The notes under the pieces: model-generated
What the model saw: only the letters and a program-made list of their open reading frames with translations
Databases searched by the model: none
What the model was told of the DNA's origin: nothing
Source: Strix aluco
Lineage: Eukaryota > Chordata > Aves > Strigiformes > Strigidae
NCBI RefSeq assembly: GCF_031877795.1
Contig: NC_133935.1
Span: 84,512,748 to 84,576,747 of the forward strand
Length of the DNA stretch: 64,000 nucleotides
Reading direction: 5' to 3'
Translations under genes and position numbers: made by a program
In this document: positions 9,776 to 21,700 of the stretch, piece by piece
Layout of the letters: each line of letters opens with the position of its first letter
Position numbering within the stretch: the first letter of the stretch is position 1

Positions 9776-12700
9776 TTCTTCCACCCCAGAGTACATCTGA
9801 ACCAATACAGTGCTGTTCAAAGCAGTAGTTTTCCCCTAATAAAATCCTGTAGGGTGTTCAATATGAAAGAGAAATTGTCACTTGATATAAGTGAAAACAT
9901 TTGGCGAGGGAAGCTCTCAAATAAATAATTAAAAAAAGGACAGGAATTTGGAAGAAGTGATCCTTAAAAGGTTTCCAACTGGTACTTTGTCTGAGAAGAG
10001 AGACAGGCTCTTTCTCTAGGAGGTGAAAGCTGTTCCTTGATGTGTTCAATAGCCTTTCCAAATGAGCTTCCATTTGCATTGTGCAGATGCTCAGGGGGTG
10101 TAAATATTGTGGCAGGCTGCCACTAGCAATCCTGCCTGAAGTACGGTTTTATTTAGGGACCTCTGCCTAGAGAGGCAGACTTTCTTCTCAGTGACAGTGC
10201 TAGTCCTGTGCATCCTCATGTTAAATGCAATGGGATGATTTGCAGCATTGCCCATGAATTAGCTTTTTGGGGAGCTGGAGACTGCGTTTATTGCCTTACA
10301 CTGCCTGCACGCTCTTGGAGGTGGTCTCTGAGCATTGAAAAAGGTCATCTGCATTGCTTAAAGCAAGGAATGGAGTTACAGACTTTTAGACTCTTGACTT
10401 GAGCTGTAAAAATCAGAGGTTGTGTGTGATGTGTTTTGCAGTGTGGCTACTGGGAAGACTGATCTCAGTGTTTACTGCATTTGAGATCCACTGGGATATG
10501 GGTATCTCCAGGCTAGCAGGCCATGGAGGCAACCAGAAGGGCCGCAGGAGCACAGTGTGGGGTCAGAGTCCCAAAGGGGAAAGGAGATGCTGTGGAGAAG
10601 AGTGCTTGAGGGTGGGCAGGGTATCAACTTGGTATTTTTAGCCCTAACTCTTGGGTGACGTCTGGTCTCATATTGTGTCCTGTGGGTGAGAAGGTGCCTT
10701 AGTAGGTCACCTGAGGAGGGAGAGCATGATTCAGGATCACTCTTGTGGCAGCCAGCTTGCATGCATCCTAGATCTAGTCCCACAGGGCTGAGTCCCCCTT
10801 CACTCTGCTCCACGTACAGGGCCAGTACCATGTGGCATCTGAGCATCTCACTTCTTCAGTTTGTTTGCTGGCAAATTTGGATGTCTAAAATCTTAGCAGG
10901 TGCTGTGCAAACGCAGGCATCCCCCCAAGGATTGTTCATCTCATCTGAATTTTGGGTGTCTGACTTGGACCACACAAACTGTCCTTTGGAACTGCTTTCT
11001 CTCAGTTATGGTTGACTAGCTGAGGTAAATCCCACCTGAGGTGGGTAGGATTGGGGGGCATGGTTTCTTGTAGTGCTGTTTTGTGGGAATTTGCTGTGCT
11101 GGAAAACCCAAAGGTGAAGTCAACAATGAAGTCAGGACCTGGTCCAGTATCACCTGTGTCCTACCTAGACTTTTGCTCCATCTGCTCAGGCCTAGGTGCC
11201 CCCATTTTACCTGATATAAAGCCATTTGACCAGGTGGGGGACATGATGTGTTCTGGAAACAGCACAGAAGAGGAGACAACTGGATTGGTGTCTTGGCTCC
11301 GAGATTGGGTTGAGGCAGGGCAGGTCTCAGCACAGCTCTGTCAAAATGGTTTCCTTGATTGCTTTGCAGTGGCTTTTTCACTCATGGTCCTGCAAAAGGC
11401 TTGAAGATTGTAAAGGCTACATGAAATTGCACATGGTAGCACCTGTCTTTGAGAGGACTGGGTGAAATCAGCAGGTACATTCACTGGGAAAGTCTGCTGG
11501 GGCCACCCCATGTTCAGCTTCCCTCCAACTTGGCTGGAAAAAGAAATGTGGATTCCTTATATCCCAACATACCTAGGGGCAAGCTCTGGAAATGCAGTGA
11601 GTCCATGGACCCACCCTCCTACTGGCCACATCCCTTTACCAAGGACGTGGGGTCATGTTGGTGGCCCTTACTGCACCCCTGCTATAGTCATCAAGTGGCT
11701 TCTTACTGAGAGGTGGGACCGTCTCAGGTCAAAGAATGTTGCTCTGTTTTGGAGGCAGGGGTCAGGTCATTGGGGAAGCAGTGGGATTTCTACTTCTCCA
11801 CCATTCAGGACTCAGCGGTATGTTGGCACAACGGATGCGTTGTCCAGGTAGAAGGTTTCAAGGATGTAGGATCTTTTTACATCCTCTGTTTCAGTAGCCT
11901 GCCTTTTTTTATGTCATTCCTAAATAACCAAGCGTATGTTGGAGCGAGAAAGTAGGTTTTTCCGAAATAACTGTAAGGGAGAGCCCAAGGGTGCTGGATT
12001 TCTGTGTGTGGGTAGGGGACCTCTCCCTACAGGGGCTTACTCCAAGGGAAGGAAAACCAGGGTGGAGTCAACAGGAGATGAGAAACACTCCGGCACTTAT
12101 ACAAAGAGCCAATATTGATACAGATGACAAGGCAGCGTGCTTGCGATAATGGTGCGGCTGAGACTGACAGCCGTGGGAAGGAGGAAATAAAAGAGATTCT
12201 TTTTTATATTGGCTGGCTCTTTCTGCCTGTGAATTAAGAGTCTGGATCTGAATTAAATACCAGGGGAAAGGGAGCTGTGTGGGGGAAGAATCGGATCGGT
12301 TTGAACCACCACTGTGCAGAAACAATGAACAAGGGATCTGAAACCCGGGAGTTTCACCCCTCCCTGCTCTTTCAGATGCATTTAATAATATTTTCCTTTG
12401 TGTTCCTGCCTAGTGTAGTGTCACCTTGAGCCTCTTTTGCTGTTGTTTCCCATCCCCTGGTTTACAGGCTGGCAGTGTGGCTTGTGGTCCTTAATTCGGT
12501 TTCCAGTGGACACAGGTTTCTTCAGACTGACAGAGAAATCAGAGTACAACCGTGTGTGCTGCTTGTTTAATGTTGGTGATTGCAGGCCAGTCAGCATGCT
12601 ACTGTTAACAGTATGGCTGGGGACTGTGTTTGAAGTGTTAATTAGCAGCAATTAATAAGAAGTGAAAAATTAATACCCTATGTCAGCTTTCTTTGCTAGT

Positions 12701-13834
12701 TAGTTATATCAACACCAAGGCTCAGAGCTATCTTGAAGCTTATGTTTGCATAAGAGTTTGGTCTTGTTGACACATAGTATTGGGAAAATACTTAAATGCT
12801 TTCCTACCATAAATGGTAAACTAGTTAATTCCCAAAATAAGAAGATAAACTACAGCCTCTGACAGATTCAGTTTTCTTGGGATGTGGATGCTCTTGACAT
12901 GACGTTTCAAAAACAATAAGTTGTGGGTAGCTTAAGCAAAAAATACATTAAAATAGAGTTAAACAAACAAAAATATTGATGACATTGCTGAATATGGCTA
13001 AGAGATTCTGCATTGGCCCCTCTTAATCAAAGTGGGCTTAAGCCCAGCCCTAGATGTGGCCACCAAGGATGGATTCCAGCCGTGTTGCAGACACCATCCA
13101 GGTTCCCATCCATTTTCCATTTCTGATGGGAAGTTCCTTGACCCAGGGGAATGGGCCTTTCTCATGGATCTGGTGGCAGATTTGGGGCTTGACTGCGTAA
13201 GAAACAGCAAATACTGTCATTGTCTGATTGGACACTTTTATCAGCTCATAACTTTGTCTTATCAGCATCATAGGAGCGTCACAAGATTTAACTACACTAC
13301 CAAGAGGCTTATCTTTCTTCTTGGTATTTTATATCATTATCCTTGAGTTCTGTTTAAGATGATGGATTTTTTTTTTTGTGTTTAAATTGATCTCTCTGTT
13401 TCTTTCTGTCCTCAGAATTTTTTTTTTTTTTTTTTTTTAATAGACCCAGATTACCTTCCATCATTGTCTGGTCCTAGGCAAAAATAAAAACAGCTGAATC
13501 GACGCAGGGTTTAGCTTTATCTGACACCTACCCTCCTCTCACATTTAACAAGCTTGATGTAAAATCCTGATACTTAACCAATTTATTATTAATGATATTT
13601 ACGGAAGTATTCTCTACCAAAGGAGAAGTGTTTTTTGACTTGCAGTAGACTGATTGCTTCTAGTTTCATAGTTAATTGAAACTTAATATACACTGGGGAT
13701 GAGTGATACATATATTCTGAGGTTAGCTGCACTCAAAATACTCATAGTATATAATACACTTTATTCATTAGCAAGTCTCATGTCAACAAAGAATAAAGAT
13801 GAAGTGCTGTAGTGGCCATCACAGTGGGGAAGTG

Positions 13835-13925
13835 ATCATTATTATTTATGGAGTGCTTGAAGTATACTAAGCACTTTGCAAAGAGACCAACAAGCATATT
13901 GCTCTGAATTGGTTTACGGTCTCAT
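13835..13925 (+). mobile_element. Possible ancient amniote interspersed repeat fragment
   Basis: ATTATTATTTATGGAGTGCT, TACTAAGCACTTTGCAAA and a CTCTGAATTGGTTTACGGTC segment resemble a widespread amniote repeat with TTATAGAGCGCC, GCTAGGCGCTTTACAAA and AAGAGCTTACAATC. The family cannot be fixed by eye. Confidence 0.4.
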
Positions 13926-15689
13926 TTTTTTAGAAATATTTTTTTCGTTTCGTTAGCAGGGTCCTTTGGGGTGGGGAACACAAATAGCTGATGGTGATCT
14001 AACTTTGCCCAAACAACCTTCAGTTGGGTGTTGTATCACCTGCTTTGTGAAACACCCACGGTTTTAGCATGGTTTAACTGCAGTCACCACGATGCTGTTG
14101 TGATTGCTCCAGCTGACAGTCCCACCATGGTTCGGTTAATGGATATTCCACTTAAGCTTGACATGCTCCTCATCTTTTTCAGTTCTTCCCTCCTATAACT
14201 GCTCACACATGTCCATTTCTTCCTCGCAATTTTCATTGGAACAGCCTTAAAAACTGGGAATGAAAAATCTATGACAGAACACTCTCCCTCTTTCTATTTT
14301 ATAACCACCATATCTAGTCTTGCTGAATATGCCTCCTGAGTAGTAAAAGTTGAAAAAATCCCATAATATTTTTACAATCTTATTACCTCCTGCTTTGCTT
14401 GGCCTCTGGCAGTAAACTTTTTTCCTACTTAAGTCACGATTCTTGCAGAGCATTTGGTGCCGGTGCTGCCAGCGTAGTCCTCTCTGTCATGCAGGTCTTG
14501 GAGGCATCCACTAATAAGCAGGACCAGTCCTCCACATCGTATATTCTGGACACACACTTTCCCTACTATCTGTCTTTGCTTTAGCATATCTTGTGTGAAT
14601 AGCTGGTTCCCTCTGTGCCCATAACCCAAGCTCTTGGTTTCTCTTTTTCAGTCCTCCTTTGACACCTCATAATTCATCACCATCTCAGAGAGTTTTACTG
14701 AAAAGCTCACTTTGGAGTTCTTTTTAATCTACTCCTAAAGGTGTATCTCTGGGTATTGCTTGCCTAGTGGCTTACTGTAGCTAGAAATACAGTTCTTACT
14801 TAGTCTGGTGTCTGATTCAAGATCTAGTCAGTCTGTATTCCCTTTCTCACATCATTTTTCATCTCTGCGTGTTTTTATTCCACTTTGTATTTACTGTGGC
14901 CATTCCTTCTAGAATAATCTCCTCTGCCAACAGAGTGCAATCTACACCTGAGTTAATATTTGCTACCCTCTATGGTACTAACTGGTGCAGTTACCTTAGG
15001 TCAGTCTTCATTTGAAAAACAGTTTGCAGCCAGCACTATTTCATTAGGATATCTGTATTTTGCATGCTGAACTTTATTTTCTAGAGTTTTTCTAGTCTCT
15101 CCCCAGCATTCTTCCTTCAGTGTTTCCTGTTTTTGTTATTGGAAATATCCCCCTTCGGAAGTTTGAATATTTATGGAGTGGGATACAGCTCACGCAGTGT
15201 TAACCATCAAGAAGTTGAATGCCAAGAGCTGGACTTGTTGGAGAATGGTTGAGTTGCCCTTTCTTGGGTGCCTTTTTTTGGCATGGGTTATGCCACCTTA
15301 TGGACTGGTCCTTCCCTCTCTGTTGGTGATACAGGAAGCTGGACTTACCTTTGAGATGTGAATCCTTTGTGTTGAATACTGTGGATGTAGTTTATTACCT
15401 CACTAGCTTGTATGTTGTTATTGCTGCTTTGGTATTATTGCCACTAAGGGGAGATGTCCTTTGTTGCAGCTCCTCATCCAACTCTAGCTTCACCTTGGAG
15501 GAGAGAGCAGGATCAACATGGGTCACAATCAACATGGGATAACTTGAAAACCATTTGGAAAGGCTGAGGGAATGGGTTGGTGTAGGCAGAACGAATCACT
15601 CATTGGGTTTTTTCATTTCTTTTAGCTTGTCCTCTAGACACTCCCTGCTGCAGGATGAATTAGGAAGTCAAGGCCTCTTCCTCTGAACC

Positions 15690-15795
15690 ATGGAGACAAG
15701 AGCGTCTTTCATCGCCACCATGCAAGAGACCCAGCATCTCTCCCCAGAGAAGGGTCAGAGCCTGGCCAATGGCAGCATGGAGCAGTTTGATTCAG
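15690..15795 (+). CDS. SFMBT2: SFMBT2 exon 2, coding part (start codon and leader, residues 1-35)
   Basis: This segment encodes the leader, beginning [10 protein letters not shown] and ending EQFDS, plus the first base of codon 36. The ATG at 15690 has A at -3 and G at +4. A second in-frame ATG at 15720 sits in a perfect GCCACC context and would give a protein 10 residues shorter. The donor is TTCAG|GTGAG at 15795/15796, leaving phase 1. The non-coding start of the exon is uncertain. AG acceptors end at 15625, 15637 and 15653; the first has the best pyrimidine tract and the last is a CAG. The leader resembles human SFMBT2 only loosely, in its ATMQ and ANGS stretches, as expected of a disordered N-terminus. 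The assignment rests mainly on the exact phase join to exon 3. Confidence 0.88.
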
Positions 15796-18700
15796 GTGAG
15801 CTCTCCTTCACCCCCATGTGTTGTCTTCACTGGTACAGCCCTCCAGCTGGTCATAGGTAGGGGTGGGGAGAGCCATGTCATCAGGGGAGCATTGGGAATG
15901 GTTGTACAGCTTGAAGGCCTTTTTTGGGTCTTATGGGTTAGACTGTGTCCCATGGGTGATGGGTTGGAAAATTTGAGCTTTTCTTTTTCTGGATCTCTTC
16001 TACAGTATGTATCAGCTATTCAAAATTTAAACAAAAAGCAATGGAAAACCTTTCCCAGGACATCATATCATGTTCTTCCTGTTTCCCCACCCTTTTTTAC
16101 TTTGTTGGAGTTTTGTGGTTAAAGGGAGGAAATGACCATTCAGAAATTACAGTATTTCTCCCTTGTTTTGACCTTTCACTCTCACTTCCTCCAGAATTTT
16201 TTTGAGTGCTTCAGGTGAGAGGGCTAGACTAGGCAGGGGAGTGCTTCAGGTGAGAGGGTTAGACATTAGACTAGGCAGCATGTAGTCCTTGTACTCATTC
16301 GTATGACTGGATGCTCTGGGATGGGCACCTAAAGGTGAGGATTCACTGTGCTAAATTTGGGCATCGTCATGGTAGACACAGAAAAATAAGTGCTAACTTC
16401 TGGTGATTTCTTCTGGCATTAGGTGCTTTAACTTCCCATATCTAGTGTTAACAGGAGGAGACTGTATCTTATGGTGAAGTTGCACATTATTGCTAGACCC
16501 AATCTACTTTCTTTCTGATGCCAAATTGGGAGACCCCTCTTTATATCAGCTCTTCTCTTGCACCACCTCAGCTGCCCATCACACCCTGAGCTGGCTCACT
16601 AACACAGCAGAAAGGTAATTAAAAGGCCAATACTTTTCTGCCAGCTTTGTGAGTTGAACTGGCTGGAGGAAGAGGGAGGGCTAGAGCACATGCTGGTGGG
16701 AATGGGACCTCTCCCAGTGGCACGGAATTATTAATTTGGCTCAGCTATAACTTGTAACTTCATCCTTGCTCTGTGTTTGCATGGGAAAGCTCAACTGATG
16801 AACTTGTGGGGAACAACACTGAGCTATCGGTCAGTTAATCTATACACATTTTGCATTGTGGTACTTGTGTTGGTGCTCATATGCTTGAATGCTTTTCCAG
16901 AATTTGCTAGCACTTCTGTAAGAGCTATTCGTGATAAAAGGATCCTAAGATGTAAACGGCAGATGAGTCTGTGCTTGCAGATGGGCCTCCTGAAGGGATG
17001 TGTTAAGTCTACTTCCATGGAAATAGGTGCCCTCACCAGTGGTGAATCACTGGTTCAACGCTCCTCAAATGCAGTGTTATCAGTGTTGGGGTGACTGCTT
17101 TAAAACTCTGCAAGCTTTACCTTCAGTGTCTTTTGCATCTTTTCTCTCCGGTGGTGCTGTTTTTGTTTTATTGGTCAGCTCCGTGCTGAAGTTCTTTGCA
17201 AAGCTGTGTCTTTCTGCTTTTCACTTTCTCTCTCAGCACCTCAGAAATTTGGCCACCCAGCCTTTAGTTTCTTGACTTCTAGTAGTGACTTGGTGATTTT
17301 CCTATTTCCATGGACACCATTGGAAAGCTGTGACTGGTCTTTGAACCTTTGCCACATTTGCTAATGAGTTGAGGGTGAGGAGAAGACTCAGAGCAATGTG
17401 AGACCATGCCAGTTAAACTATGAGCTGTGGTCCTTGAGGTGACTTTGTAAGCTTTTTAGGGTGAGGTGTGTTGCACAACCCCTCATGCAATGCAACCATC
17501 TTCTGCAACTTTTACCATGTAAATAATAAACAGGGGTGGGACATTTGGCCTGCAGGTTGACACTGACCACCTGGGCAGCTTTTAGCAAGCAACTCCATTA
17601 TGCTTATGCAACTGAAATGGAAATGCAGGTGGGCTTTCAAGAGGTCAGCAGCAGTAGGGAAAAATGAGAGGACTGTCCTATAAAAAATGCAAACTGGCTG
17701 TGTTGCACTGAAAACATGTTTGAAATGTGGGGTAGTCCAATTGGTCTTGCCATGATGCTTGTAGATTTAACGGGGCTCTTAAGTTCTGCATGTTAGGTGG
17801 GACACAGAGAAATGGAAACTTTCCTGTGCTGTGGGATTGTTAGCCCAGCCAAAGTTTTGGTTTTTTTCCCATGGTATATGCAGTGGTTCTGGTTATTTCA
17901 GATGGCTTCAAAGGGAAATTGGACATGCTTAAGGAAGAAAGATGCAGCGTACTAACTGCTTAGAAACCATGTTTGTCTCACGGAAATCCCTGAACCAGAA
18001 ATAGTTGAATAATAGGAACTTACCTGTGGGGGGAATCATAGATGGTTACCCTCATCCAGTGGATGTCTCTAGGCATCCAGGAGGAGGCAAATCATACAAG
18101 AAAAGTGCACTGTGAAATGGAGGATGTGTAGGTATGGAGTGGTTGTGATGAGAAGCATGGATTCAGCCCATCTAAAGAAAGCTGGACACTCTTGTGTTGC
18201 CTTAGGTAAGAACATAATATTACCCTGAATTCTCCTATAGACATGAAAGACCCTTCCTTCTATAGTGTGACTCATAGAGGTAACTACTGAGGGTTCTCTA
18301 GAGTTAAACATCTGAATCTGGAGCTGAGGTGCCTTAAAACACCTTACAAAACCTAGTCATCTGATGCTGACTGTATCACCAGTGATGAGAAAGATACAGC
18401 TCCAGAAAGCAAGTCATCCCATTTTAACACAGGTGCCGGGTTGCCTTTGGGTTGAGTTGCCATCTGGAGCTGGCTCTTTCTCCCCACTGAGGATGAAGAG
18501 AGCTAACCCTGACTGGAGCAGAGGGGAACATCTCAATCCTTGTTGCTCACGAGAGGCAGACCCTTCTCTTGAGGTGGGATTCATGTCCTCTAATTCAGAC
18601 ATTTCCAGAGTGGACACCTGCAGCCTGATCTAGTCACCATTTATATCCATAGGAGAGAGGTAGAAGCCTCTAGGATGAGATTCAGTTGGCCAACCACAGA

Positions 18701-21700
18701 TGTTGGTTTTCAAATGAGAAGAACTGACTCAGTTTCTTTGGGGATATGGATCTTGGTGACTCTCCCAAGGCCGTGCTAGAAGTTTATGGTTGATTGGGTT
18801 CCCCGCCCTGCCTCGCTTGATGGGTTAACTGTTAAAGCATTTCAGTTCTCTGTTCACTCAAAAAGTCATGAATGTCTCTATGTGCTAAATAAGTTGACTA
18901 AGAAATTTGCCACAAATATGTTCTCCTTCAGTGAAGCCTGAGAAAAATCTGTGTTTCTGGAGCCACGGGTTTTGGGTCTTTTATCCCCTTTATTTCCCAT
19001 AGCCAGACATCCCAGGAGGCTGTTAACAGCTGGAACAGTTGCATTTTTTATAGTGACTGTGCACGAGCACTTTAAAGCTACTGAGAGGCTCACAGATAAT
19101 GACTTGTTGATTTTATTTGCCATCCTGGGCTTGTTTATACATCACTGTATTGTAGGCTAGCCAGCCTTGACTTTTTCATTAAGAAAGAGCACTGGGCCTA
19201 AGTACTAATAATTGGAAAGGGAGCTGATAAGTAAAACAGGCCTAATGCCAAATTTATCATCTCGCAGGGCACTCTGTGAAATGTTGGCACCTGGGGTTTT
19301 GCAGCTCTCCAGCAGAGCCAGGACTTTGTTCTTGGAGTGCGTGACTTGGAGTGATGAACAGATCGGCTTTGTGATAGCTGCTTCTCAAGTGGGCACAATC
19401 TTTGTTGTCATATACTAAGAGACTTTGCATTTCTCTGTCTGCCTCTTAATTTGGGGGATCTCCAGGCAATTGAGAGAGGTTGGTAAGAGGTGTCCTCTGC
19501 TCCTCAGCAGTAGGGCTTTTCTGATTGATGAAGAAATTTGTGCACAGTCCTGTTATGTGTGTGGATGGGGTTGGGTCCCTTGGGCTGGTCTCATCCTTGG
19601 GCCACGCTGTTTCTGCTCTGGATGCCCCCCGACAGGTTTCTAGAAGGGAACAAATTCTATTAAAAAAAATTTTGGAAACTTACAGTCCGTTCAAAGTCCT
19701 TTGTGATAAAACAAAATAAAACACTGATGCTGTGATAAATGAGTACTCTGACATTATTTTACAGACCTTGTAAAAGTAATTTCCTGATAAAGTCTGCAGA
19801 TAAAACACTGTAGAGGAGTCATACTTGTGATGTGTCAGAGAGAAATGAACTGACAGGGAGGGAAGGCTGCAGCTCTCATGCAGCCTCCCCCTAGGGTCTT
19901 GACGACTCTGTTTGGGTTTAGAAAGGAGAGATCAGGGTGATATTTTTTTAAACAGGTGCTGTTGTGAGTTTTGCTGGACTGCATGTGAATGAACCTGCTG
20001 GTGGGGTTGTGGGAACATTGGGGACATTGAACCTCTCTGTGTTGGCAGGTGGCAGGTCACGGGTAATAACATTATGAAGTATAGGAGGACTTGTTACATC
20101 CATAACTAGCATCTGTAACGCTAACATAATTAATGTGCTGTTGCCAAATTCTGGAGACGATTTTGCCACCCTGGAAATGTTGATCCCTGCAAGGGCTGGA
20201 GGTTATCTACTGAACTGTATAAAAATCTTTGCTTCCATTGCTCTGTGGAATGACTCCTTCCCATAAGACTACCAAGGAAGGCTGGAGAAAAGGAGATACT
20301 TGCCTGGATTCACCCAGCAGGTTAGAGCAAAAAGCAGGAATAACAACTGAGAATATACAGACAGCATCATGTGCTGAGGGAAATGCCTCAAGCATTGAAA
20401 TGGAAGTATCTGAGCAGAAGAGAAGAGAGGACAGGAAATGTCCTGTCCATGTCAGATGTCCTGAGTTGAAGATGTCCTTGCAGTTCTTGAGCAGCCCATC
20501 CTAACACCGCAGGTGTAGATGGATGCAGAGGTAGGGAGCAGCCAGGCAGAGGAGATGAAGTTTTAGCTTTTCATGTCAGATGGTTCTGAGTTTTAGTGGG
20601 ACAGGGATCGGTTGTACTCAGGGTAAAAAGCTGCTTAAGCACAGGAGTAATTTTAAGCCTGGGTTGGATAACCATATCTGCCCATCTACTCACAGACTAA
20701 CATACTTTATTTTAGAGGCTCAGCCTTTGAAATCTCTGGATCTGGCTCTTTTCTAAAACATTAACTCCCCAGGGCTGCAGACATTAAGGCTGAAAAATTT
20801 CCCTGATCATCTAAGTTGCCTGCCTGCATGATACAGATAAAGGAAACTCTTAGCAATTTTTGCACCAAGCTCCTACCTTGTGGTTAAGCTGTGGCTTATC
20901 TTTCAGTCAAGAATGAACAAACCCCTCATTTTAGGTCAAATATCTCAAGTAGAGCCAGCTTCTATGCCTGGAGGTTTTTGCAATAATTGCAAGAAACAAA
21001 ACAAAGCTCATCCCTTATTCTACATTGAATTTGTGTATTTTCAGGTTGTAATCATGGGGTTGGGTTATTTCTTGTCTTGCTGAGTTGAAAAGTCATCTGG
21101 TAGCCACTTTATCACAGGAGTAAATGTTGATTTACATCTCCATATTTAAGCAGGCTATTTGAGTTTAAGGCAAGGAACCAGACCTTAAGACTTGATGCAG
21201 CAGTGTGCAAAGTGTTTAACAGCACTGACAGCTCAGTGCTCCTCTTTGAACTCCCAGACAGATCTTTACCCTCCACCAGCTCTGTCTCAAAACCCTTCTT
21301 CTGATCCACTTTCTTCCCCTTGCTGGTGTATATCTGGCTCCATAGGCAGCAAATAAAACCTGTGTCTTCCCCTTTTAATAATAAGAGATTCCCATTGCAC
21401 AGCATAATTTTCTGGTCCTGAAAACTGAAGACCTGTAGCAATAATTGCAATAAATTAACCCTGCCGTTTTCTTCATAAAACTGTCTGGGGAGGTTTCTTA
21501 ATTCAGTTTGTCGTGAGTCACTTTAATTACATCATGACCACGCTGATGAATGTTTGGGCAGGTAAGGGTCTCGCAGAGTTTGGCCTGATAAATGCTTATT
21601 GCAAAGAGCTCATTGCTAGACTGTAAATATTTTTGCTCTGGGGATGAAACTGAGTTTGTGAGATTGCTTGGGAACAAAATGAAAACAATCAGATTTGGCT

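Larger units (their letters stand above)
2082..15653 (+). other. SFMBT2 intron 1
   Basis: The intron runs from the GTAAGG donor at 2082 to an acceptor before the coding part of exon 2; the 3' edge could be 15625, 15637 or 15653. It holds C-rich tracts with G-quadruplex potential on the minus strand (2383-2411, 3049-3071, 4690-4707), a YY1-type site, and old repeats near 6970-7035, 9430-9775 and 13835-13925. A T20 run lies near 13419-13438. No open frame has recognisable domains or splice context. Confidence 0.6.
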
